From: an uncultured Lachnospiraceae bacterium
Lineage (GTDB): Bacteria > Bacillota_A > Clostridia > Lachnospirales > Lachnospiraceae
NCBI GenBank assembly: GCA_902780985.1
Contig: CACZHN010000109.1
Span: 1-8,835 of the forward strand
Length of the DNA stretch: 8,835 nt
Direction: 5' to 3'
Shown: positions 1 to 6,600 of the stretch, piece by piece
Position numbering within the stretch: position 1 is the first letter of the stretch
Layout: the number at the start of each line of letters is the position of its first letter
The notes under the pieces: model-generated
The model's input: only the letters and a program-made list of their open reading frames with translations
What the model was told of the DNA's origin: nothing
The model's database searches: none
Made by a program: the position numbers and the translations under genes

Positions 1-1738
1 TTACAGGATATACGAAGATCTTACCATCACCAATCTTACCTGTGTAAAGAGTCTTCTTTGCTGTTTCGATAACGCTGTCTACAGGGATACCGCTTACTAC
101 TACTTCAAGCTTGATCTTTGGAAGGAGTGTCATATCCATTTCAACTCCACGGTACTTCTCACCGGTACCCTTCTGGATACCACAACCACTAACCTGAGTT
201 ACTGTAATACCTGTTACACCAAGATTATTGAGTGCTCTCTTGATCTTGTCATATCTTGAAAGCTTTGTAATGATAACAACCTTATTGATACCTGTATCAG
301 CTATTCCTGCATTCTTCATATCCTTAGTTGTATCAACTACAGGAACTGAAGCCTTCTTCTGAGCCTCGCTTGCTTCCTCATAATCAGAAACACCGAGATT
401 TGTATTTTCATTCTCGCTCATCATAGCACTTGACATATCAACGATACTGAATCCTGAATAAGCTGATGCAAGACCATGCTCTGTTGAGTCAAGACCTTCG
501 ATTTCTTCTTCCTCTGAAACTCTGAGACCGAAGATAGCCTTAATGATTGCGAATACAATTATCATTGTTACTACTGTCCATGCTGCAACTACAATTATCA
601 TTGTTACTACTGTCCATGCTGCAACTGATGCGAAACCAAGTAACTGAAGTCCTAACTGATGGAAACCGCCGCCGTAGAAAAGACCTACTACTGAATCATT
701 TCCAGGAGCTGTTGTTGTTGCGAAAAGTCCTGTTGCGATTGTTCCCCAGATACCGTTCATCATGTGAACTGCTACGGCACCTACAGGATCGTCGATGTGA
801 AGCTTGAAATCAAGAAGCCATACACCGAATACAACCAGGAGACCTGCTACTGCACCGATTATTACTGAACCGAATGCATCTGTTACATCACAAGGTGCTG
901 TGATTGCTACGAGTCCGGCAAGAGATGCATTTAAACACATTGATACATCAGGCTTACCATACTTAACCCATGTAAAGATCATACATACTACTGTTGCTAC
1001 TGAAGGTGCAATTGTTGTTGTTAAGAATACTGATGCGAGCTGATCTTTTGATGTACAAGCTGCGCCGTTGAATCCGTACCATCCGAACCAGAGGATGAAT
1101 ACACCGAGTGCACCGATTACTATATTATGTCCAGGGAAGGCATTAACCTTTGTAACCTTTCCGTCTTTGTCTTTCTCAAACTTACCGATACGAGGACCTA
1201 CCATCTTTGCTCCGATGAGTGCTGAGATACCACCAACCATGTGGATTGCACATGATCCTGCGAAATCATGGAAGCCTAACTGTGCTAACCAGCCGCCGCC
1301 CCAGATCCAGTGTGCTTCGATCGGGTATACAAGCGCTGATATAATTCCTGAGTATACGCAGTAGCTGAGGAACTTTGTTCTCTCTGCCATTGCACCTGAT
1401 ACGATAGTTGCTGTTGTTGCACAGAACACCAGGTTAAATACGAAGTTTGACCAGTCGAAGTTCTGATATGATGTGATAATATCAAAACCCGGTTTACCTA
1501 TAAATCCGCAAAGGTCTTCGCCAAGTAAGAGGCCGAAACCGATGAGGATGAAAACACAACATCCTATACAGAAGTCCATAAGGTTCTTCATCAGGATATT
1601 ACCTGCATTCTTGGCTCTTGCGAAGCCCGATTCTACCATTGCAAATCCGGCCTGCATCCAGAATACCAGAGCCGCTCCTATCAGGAACCATACTGCGAAC
1701 AGTTCGCCGTCTAATGCGTTCATAATTTCTTCAGTCAT
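1..1738 (-). CDS. amt: Ammonium transporter (Amt) with fused C-terminal P-II domain, 3' end cut by window edge
   Basis: Membrane channel for ammonium uptake with a tethered nitrogen-sensor domain. The ATG at 1738 opens 579 codons without a stop, and position 1 is already part of the next codon, so the end lies outside the window. Residues 1-403 are a full Amt: an N-terminal AGFAMVESGFARAKNAGN signature, the pore phenylalanine F105, W146 in WIWGGGWL, D158 in HDFAGS, and the twin pore histidines H166 and H325. Residues 404-431 match the conserved Amt cytoplasmic tail (GLRVSEEEEIEGLD...). A polar linker of about 50 residues follows, then P-II from about residue 484 with the T-loop, LLPK (K541) and TGKIGDGKIF (K568). 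The T-loop reads KYRGVEM: Y529 and R530 correspond to E. coli Tyr46 and Arg47, but the Tyr51 position is M534. Residues 372-395 are a tandem 12-residue duplication in the last membrane helix. It has its own promoter and a long leader. Family call is very secure. Confidence 0.95.
   Translation of the reverse strand, partial: MTEEIMNALDGELFAVWFLIGAALVFWMQAGFAMVESGFARAKNAGNILMKNLMDFCIGCCVFILIGFGLLLGEDLCGFIGKPGFDIITSYQNFDWSNFVFNLVFCATTATIVSGAMAERTKFLSYCVYSGIISALVYPIEAHWIWGGGWLAQLGFHDFAGSCAIHMVGGISALIGAKMVGPRIGKFEKDKDGKVTKVNAFPGHNIVIGALGVFILWFGWYGFNGAACTSKDQLASVFLTTTIAPSVATVVCMIFTWVKYGKPDVSMCLNASLAGLVAITAPCDVTDAFGSVIIGAVAGLLVVFGVWLLDFKLHIDDPVGAVAVHMMNGIWGTIATGLFATTTAPGNDSVVGLFYGGGFHQLGLQLLGFASVAAWTVVTMIIVVAAWTVVTMIIVFAIIKAIFGLRVSEEEEIEGLDSTEHGLASAYSGFSIVDMSSAMMSENENTNLGVSDYEEASEAQKKASVPVVDTTKDMKNAGIADTGINKVVIITKLSRYDKIKRALNNLGVTGITVTQVSGCGIQKGTGEKYRGVEMDMTLLPKIKLEVVVSGIPVDSVIETAKKTLYTGKIGDGKIFVYPV
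555..626 (-). repeat. Perfect 36-bp tandem duplication inside amt
   Basis: Positions 555-590 and 591-626 are identical over 36 bp and directly adjacent; the identity extends one base further (554 equals 590). Being 12 codons long, it keeps frame and encodes VAAWTVVTMIIV twice (residues 372-383 and 384-395) in the last transmembrane helix of Amt. From family knowledge this helix normally holds the segment once, followed by a few residues and GLRV. The lack of any synonymous difference points to a recent event or to an assembly or template-slippage artefact. Confidence 0.95.
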
Positions 1739-1747
1739 CTCTAAAAT

Positions 1748-1753
1748 CCTCCT
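1748..1753 (-). promoter_or_regulatory. Ribosome binding site of amt
   Basis: The minus strand reads AGGAGG nine bases before the ATG at 1738. This perfect anti-16S match fixes the start, and the protein then begins MTEEIMNALDGELF, as expected just ahead of the first membrane helix of Amt. Confidence 0.9.
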
Positions 1754-1767
1754 TCAATCTGCATCAG

Positions 1768-1793
1768 TTCATCCGCTCGCGAGTACGAATGAA
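1768..1793 (-). other. Hairpin in amt leader between terminator and ribosome site
   Basis: On the minus strand TTCATTCG (1793-1786) pairs with CGGATGAA (1775-1768): 8 bp including one G-U, around a 10-nt loop holding the palindrome CTCGCGAG. Its 5' arm overlaps the end of the U-tract of the upstream terminator hairpin. The gltB leader has a hairpin in the same relative place, but with a different sequence. Function unknown; it could act in antitermination or translation control. Confidence 0.45.
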
Positions 1794-1831
1794 AAAGGCG
1801 CTTCGGACCTTTTTATTCAGTCCGAAGCGCC
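1792..1831 (-). terminator. Terminator-like hairpin 2 in amt leader (conserved element, copy 2)
   Basis: On the minus strand GGCGCTTCGGAC (1831-1820) and GTCCGAAGCGCC (1808-1797) form a perfect 12-bp GC-rich stem with an 11-nt loop, followed at once by TTTTT (1796-1792). This is a textbook intrinsic terminator shape, but it lies between the amt promoter and the amt start, so it would act as an attenuator unless overridden. Its 5' arm and the bases before it (1821-1840) are nearly identical to the gltB leader at 8321-8340. It could also stop read-through from gltBD. Confidence 0.8.
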
Positions 1832-1846
1832 ATTGCTTCTTAATGC

Positions 1847-1900
1847 TGCCTTACGGCAAATATTGAATAATAATATATTGGTTTCCGCATTTAGCGGAAA
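1847..1900 (-). other. Two small hairpins between the amt leader terminators
   Basis: Minus strand TTTCCGC (1900-1894) pairs with GCGGAAA (1888-1882), 7 bp with a 5-nt loop. Further on, TGCC pairs with GGCA (1858-1847) around a GTAA loop, a GNRA-type tetraloop. The 5' arm of the first overlaps the U-tract of terminator hairpin 1, so the two compete for the same bases. An A/T-rich single-stranded stretch separates them. No known riboswitch consensus was recognised here. Confidence 0.4.
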
Positions 1901-1933
1901 AAGAAAAAGCGCTCCGAAATCATTTCGGAACGC
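1898..1933 (-). terminator. Terminator-like hairpin 1 in amt leader (conserved element, copy 1)
   Basis: On the minus strand GCGTTCCGAAA (1933-1923) pairs with TTTCGGAGCGC (1919-1909): 11 bp with one G-U and a 3-nt loop, followed by TTTTTCTTTTT (1908-1898). It begins only about 15 nt after the predicted transcription start. The 5' flank and arm (1924-1942) are a diverged version of the block at 1821-1840, with 15 of 19 positions matching when one gap is allowed. Probably an early attenuator of amt. Confidence 0.75.
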
Positions 1934-1955
1934 CTTTGTTCTCTTACCATCGATT

Positions 1956-1984
1956 ATGTTACTACGTTGTTTTTTTGTTGTCAA
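1956..1984 (-). promoter_or_regulatory. Sigma-A-type promoter of amt
   Basis: Minus strand -35 TTGACA (1984-1979) is a perfect consensus. A 17-nt spacer leads to -10 TAACAT (1961-1956), a 4-of-6 match. The predicted start is near 1949-1950, giving a leader of about 210 nt before the ATG at 1738. The promoter begins only 38 nt after the gltD stop, so amt has its own transcription start even though it directly follows gltBD. Confidence 0.8.
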
Positions 1985-1986
1985 TC

Positions 1987-2001
1987 ACTTTTTTGAAAAA
2001 T
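1987..2001 (-). promoter_or_regulatory. A/T-rich element upstream of amt promoter, weakly CodY-box-like
   Basis: The minus strand reads ATTTTTCAAAAAAGT, which differs at 3 of 15 positions from the CodY consensus AATTTTCWGAAAATT, and it ends 2 bp before the -35 box. A similar 3-mismatch match lies just upstream of the gltB -35. Low-complexity A/T sequence gives such matches by chance, and an RNA polymerase UP element is an equally good reading. Confidence 0.25.
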
Positions 2002-2022
2002 TTTTTGACCCGAGTCCCACTC

Positions 2023-3600
2023 TTACAAATTCGTGTAACCCATTAGAGCCTGATCTACTTCGCGGGCTGCATTGCGGCCTTCGGAGATAGCCCATACTAC
2101 AAGGGACTGGCCGCGGTGCATATCACCGGCGGTATAGATTTTGCCGTCTGCTGATGAAGCGGCATAGTGACCTGCCTCGGTCTTAACGTTGGTACGTCCG
2201 TCCACTTCAACGCCGAAGCCTTCGGTAACGTAACTTTCACTGCCCAGGAATCCTGCTGCGATAAGAACGATATCTGCAGGGAGAGTCTTCTCCGAGCCTT
2301 CTACAGGCACCATCATCATACGGCCTGTCTTCTCGTCGCGCTTTGGTTCAAGGGACCGGATAACAACCTCTTTGAGCTTCTTATCCTCCCCGCTTATGAA
2401 TTCCTTAACGGTAGTCTGATAGATTCTCGGATCATGTCCGAATTTATATATAGCCTCTTCCTGGCCGTAGTCGGTCTTGCCTACACGAGGCCACTCCGGC
2501 CAAGGGTTGGAGGCGAGTCGCTGATCGGGAGCTTTCGGCATCATTTCCAGCTGGGTCACGGACTTACAGCCGAGACGTATGCTGGTGCCGACGCAATCGT
2601 TACCGGTGTCACCGCCGCCGATTACGATTACATTTTTATCTTTAACCTGACCTATAAAGCTGTCAGCGGCTTTGCCGGCCTTGAACTTCTCAAGCACCTC
2701 AAAATCACTGTCCAGCAGTTCCTTTGTAACTTTTCCGAGGAAATCCACTGCAAAGTAGATACCCTGAGCTTCCCTTCCGGGAGCCTTGATATCACGCGGA
2801 TTCGACGCACCGCAGCAGAGGATGACAGCGTCGTACTGCTCCTTCAGTTCCTCGGCGCTGATGGTCTTAACCTTGTCGAGAATGAGTCCCGGGGCGGATG
2901 CATTTTTACCGGACTTCTTACCGCATACATTTACCCCTGTGATAAATGTCACCCCTGCCTCTTCCATGAGCTTTACACGTCTGTCGATGACGGACTTGTC
3001 CAGCTTCATGTTCGGGATGCCGTAGCGAAGGAGACCGCCCACGCGATCGTTCCTCTCGTAAACGGTTACCAGGTGACCGCGGCGATTCAGCAGCTGAGCC
3101 GCAGCAAGACCCGAAGGGCCGCTGCCTACAACCGCAACCTTCTTGCCGGTCCTGATCTGAGGGATTTCCTCCTTAACCAGTCCGTTTGCGTAGGCGTATT
3201 CGATCACCGACTTTTCATTTTCCTTTGTACATACGGCCTCGCCGTGGAGTCCGCAGGTGCAGGCCGCCTCGCAGAGTGCAGGGCATACCCTCGATGTAAA
3301 TTCAGGAAAGCTGTGAGTCTTGGAGAGCCTTCTGTAGGCCTGCTCGTAGCTTCCGTTGTAAACAAGATCATTAAGTTCCGGAACGAGGTTGTGCAGCGGA
3401 CAACCCGAAGCCATGCCGGCTATCATCATTCCCGCCTGGCAGAACGGCACGCCGCAGTTCATGCATCTTGCCGCCTGTTTACGACGTTCCTCGTCGTCAA
3501 GCATTCCGTGAAACTCACAGAAATTCTCTATTCTTTTTTCCTCTCCGATTACCGGTCCGTCAACTCTATCATATTCTAAAAATCCGGTTGGCTTACCCAT
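2023..3600 (-). CDS. gltD: Glutamate synthase small subunit (NADPH-type, GltD)
   Basis: Electron-delivering subunit of glutamate synthase: it oxidises NAD(P)H on FAD and passes electrons through 4Fe-4S clusters to GltB. 525 aa, complete. The N-terminal Fe-S region has C46, C49, C54 and C67 (RCMNCGVPFC, GCPLHN), then C106, C110 and C114 in RVCPALCEAAC. FAD site: GSGPSG at 159-164. NAD(P)H site: GGGDTG at 328-333. The C-terminus carries the family's TAGDMHRGQSLVVWAISEGR motif (490-509). A stretch of about 20 residues near 227-246 (KKSGKNASAPGL...) appears to be an insertion between strands relative to typical members. The start has an AGGAG five bases upstream. It is the second gene of a gltB-gltD operon, 44 nt after gltB. 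No intrinsic terminator is evident between its stop and the amt promoter. Confidence 0.97.
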   Translation of the reverse strand: MGKPTGFLEYDRVDGPVIGEEKRIENFCEFHGMLDDEERRKQAARCMNCGVPFCQAGMMIAGMASGCPLHNLVPELNDLVYNGSYEQAYRRLSKTHSFPEFTSRVCPALCEAACTCGLHGEAVCTKENEKSVIEYAYANGLVKEEIPQIRTGKKVAVVGSGPSGLAAAQLLNRRGHLVTVYERNDRVGGLLRYGIPNMKLDKSVIDRRVKLMEEAGVTFITGVNVCGKKSGKNASAPGLILDKVKTISAEELKEQYDAVILCCGASNPRDIKAPGREAQGIYFAVDFLGKVTKELLDSDFEVLEKFKAGKAADSFIGQVKDKNVIVIGGGDTGNDCVGTSIRLGCKSVTQLEMMPKAPDQRLASNPWPEWPRVGKTDYGQEEAIYKFGHDPRIYQTTVKEFISGEDKKLKEVVIRSLEPKRDEKTGRMMMVPVEGSEKTLPADIVLIAAGFLGSESYVTEGFGVEVDGRTNVKTEAGHYAASSADGKIYTAGDMHRGQSLVVWAISEGRNAAREVDQALMGYTNL

Positions 3601-3605
3601 GTGTG

Positions 3606-3610
3606 CTCCT
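3606..3610 (-). promoter_or_regulatory. Ribosome binding site of gltD
   Basis: Minus strand AGGAG lies five bases before the ATG at 3600. The spacing is slightly short but acceptable, and the start agrees with the usual GltD N-terminus (MGKPTGFLEYDR). Confidence 0.85.
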
Positions 3611-3617
3611 TTCGATT

Positions 3618-3636
3618 CCGGGGATTTTGTCCCCGG
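3618..3636 (-). other. Intercistronic hairpin between gltB and gltD
   Basis: On the minus strand CCGGGGA (3636-3630) pairs with TCCCCGG (3624-3618): 7 bp with loop CAAAA. No U-tract follows, so it is not an intrinsic terminator. It ends 7 nt before the gltD ribosome site and fills much of the 44-nt gap. Plausible roles are protecting the 3' end of gltB mRNA or tuning gltD translation relative to gltB. Confidence 0.55.
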
Positions 3637-3644
3637 GTGTCATA

Positions 3645-6600
3645 TTAACCTACAAGTTTCTTGAATGCTTCGACTTCTGCGTCGCTGCGGTTCATGCCCT
3701 GCTCCTCACAGGCTGCTATGAGGTGCAGCATCTTCTTGTAGTCTGCAGGGATGATCTTCTTGAAGTGAGGGATGTACTCCTCGTAGTTATCAAGAATCTT
3801 CTGTCCCTTAACCGAGCCTGTAGCTTCTACATGCTTCTCTATCATTTTCCTGAGGTCTTCTATATCAGTCTTCTCTGTAAGCTGCTCCATGGAAACGAGC
3901 TGCTTGTTGAGATTCCTGTACAGAATGTTGCCTTCATCAAGAACGTATGCGATTCCGCCGCTCATACCGGCAGCGAAGTTCTTGCCCGTAGGTCCGAGGA
4001 TTACGGCACGACCACCGGTCATGTACTCACAACCGTGCTCGCCCACACCTTCAACAACCGCTGTAGCACCGGAGTTTCTTACACAGAATCTCTCGCCTGC
4101 CACACCTGCGATGTAAGCTTCACCCGAAGTTGCACCGTAGAGGGCTACATTTCCGATAATAATATTCTCTTCAGCGTTATAACCTGCGTCTTCCGGAGCG
4201 CGTACGACAAGCTTACCGCCGGAAAGACCCTTTCCGAAGTAGTCGTTGCTGTCACCGGTGATCTTCAGTGTAAGTCCCTTAGGGATAAATGCGCCGAAGC
4301 TCTGTCCGCCGGATCCCGTACAGTTAACCGTGATGGTATCGTCAGGAAGTCCGTCAGGATATTTTCTTGTGATCTCGGCACCGAGAAGGGTACCGAAAGT
4401 TCTGTCTGTATTTGTAATGTTGATATTGATGCTTCCGTTGCCCTTGAAATCCTTTGCCAGGATTGACTTAACGGCCTTATCCTTCAGAAGCACCTTCTCG
4501 TCCTTGGTCTCCTCGAGCTTGAAGTCGTAAACCTTGTCGCTGTGGAAGGTCTGCTCTGCTCTCGGGATATCGGACATATCGGCAAGGATCTGAGTAAGGT
4601 TGATCTTAGCCTCAGCGTCGGTGAGACCTTCCTTAACCTTAAGGAGATCTGTTCTTCCGACAAGCTCCTCAACCTTTCTGATACCAAGCTTTGCCATATA
4701 TTCACGGAGTTCTCTTGCGATGAATCTCATGAAGTTCTCAACATATTCCGGCTTGCCCTTGAATCTCTTTCTGAGCTCCGGATTCTGGGTTGCAACACCC
4801 ATAGGACAGGTATCGCTCTGGCATACTCTCATCATTACACAGCCCATGGTTACCAGCGGAGCTGTAGCGAAACCGAATTCCTCGGCACCGAGGATAGCTG
4901 CGATTGCAACGTCACGGCCGCTCATAAGCTTACCGTCGGTCTCGATAACAACCTGATTTCTCAGGCCGTTTGAAAGCAGTGTCTGATGTGTCTCGGCGAG
5001 ACCCATTTCCCACGGAAGACCCGCATTGTGGATGGAGCTCAGCGGAGCAGCACCTGTACCGCCGTCGTAACCCGATACGAGGATAACTCCCGCACCTGCC
5101 TTTGCAACACCGGCTGCAACGGTTCCGACACCGGCTTCGGATACAAGCTTAACGGAAATGCGAGCCTGGTCGTTAGAGCATTTCAGGTCGTAGATCAGCT
5201 GAGCCAGATCCTCGATTGAATATATATCATGATGTGGCGGAGGTGAGATAAGGCTCACACCCGGAGTTGAATGTCTGGTCTTGGCGATCCAAGGATAAAC
5301 CTTCTTTCCCGGAAGATGTCCGCCCTCACCCGGCTTAGCGCCCTGGGCCATCTTAATCTGAATCTCTCTTGCACTTACGAGATACTTGCTGGTAACACCG
5401 AAACGACCGCTGGCAACCTGCTTGATCGCGGAGCTTCTGTCATTTGCGGTACCCGCAGACTCGATTCTCTCGTCGCTCTCACCACCCTCACCGCTGTTTG
5501 ACTTACCGTGAATGTGGTTCATGGCGATGGCAAGTGTCTGGTGCGCCTCCTCGGAAATAGAACCGTAGGACATGGCACCTGTCTTAAATCTCATCATTAT
5601 GGACTCTTCGCTCTCAACCTCTTCGAGAGGGACTGCATTTTCAGGGAAGTTGAAGTCCATCATGCTTCTCAGATAACCTGTCTCCTCTGAGTCGACCATT
5701 TCCGTGTACTGGCGGAACTTGTCGTAATCGCCCTCGCGGGTGGACAGCTGGAGCATGTGTATTGTCTTAGGATTGTATCTGTGATTCTCGCCGTCGGCGC
5801 GGAACTTGTGACGTCCCACGGTCTTCAGCTCGAGATCTACAGGGAGACCCAGAGGGTCAAATGCTTTGCTGTGCTGCGCATCAACGGCTGCAGCTATATC
5901 ATCAAGGGAAACACCGCCCACACGGCTGACTGTTCCCGTGAAGTACTCGTCGATAACTTCCTTGGAAATACCGATGGCTTCGAAGATCTTGCTGCCCTGG
6001 TAGGACTTAACAGCGGAGATACCCATTTTCGAAGAAATCTTTACGATTCCGTTGAGTACAGCTCTGTCGTAATCTTCAACTGCTGCGTAGTAATCCTTAT
6101 CAAGGATTCCGTCATCGATAAGTTCCTGTATAGTTGAATGTGCAAGATACGGATTTACCGCAGATGCACCGTAGCCCAGGAGGGTTGCGAAGTGGTGAAC
6201 CTCGCGTGGCTCGCCTGATTCGAGGATCAGAGACATAGCCGTGCATTTCCTTGTTTCAACAAGGTGCTTATGAACCGCCGCTACCGCGAGCAGGGACGGG
6301 ATTGCAACGTGATTCTCATCCACGCCCCTGTCAGAGAGAATAAGAATGCTTGCGCCTTCGCGGTAAACCTTGTCCACCTCAACGAAAAGGTGGTTCAGCA
6401 CACGCTTCATAGGTGTGCTCTTATAGTAAAGCAGCGATACGGTTGCGGCCTTGATGCCGTCCTTGTCCAGATGCTTGATCTTCAGCATATCCAGATCCGT
6501 GAGGATAGGATTGTGGATCTTCAGCACGTGGCAGTTGGAAGCGCATTCTTCCAGGAGGTTGCCGTTCTTACCGACATAAACGCTGCGGGATGTAACGATC

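Noticed and set aside
1776..1783. Palindrome CTCGCGAG as an operator.
   Set aside because: Only 8 bp, no second copy in the window, downstream of the promoter and within the loop of a leader hairpin.
1814..1834. Mini-frames beginning ATGGCGCTT in both conserved blocks (positions 1834 and 8334), encoding MALRTE and MAL.
   Set aside because: No ribosome site, very short, and the shared bases are explained by the hairpin stem and its flank.
1739..1950. A known glutamine riboswitch (glnA or downstream-peptide type) in the amt leader.
   Set aside because: The conserved core of those RNAs is not recognisable, and they are known from cyanobacteria and marine phage. The visible structure is a series of simple hairpins.
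2167..3579. Long open frame (470 codons) on the plus strand.
   Set aside because: It is wholly antisense to gltD, whose protein is recognised end to end; the translated plus-strand product matches no family I know and has no ribosome site of its own. It is a by-product of gltD codon use.
3468..4466. Open frame of 332 codons on the plus strand.
   Set aside because: Antisense to the gltB 3' end and gltD 5' end, crossing a gene boundary; no Shine-Dalgarno or recognisable domain.
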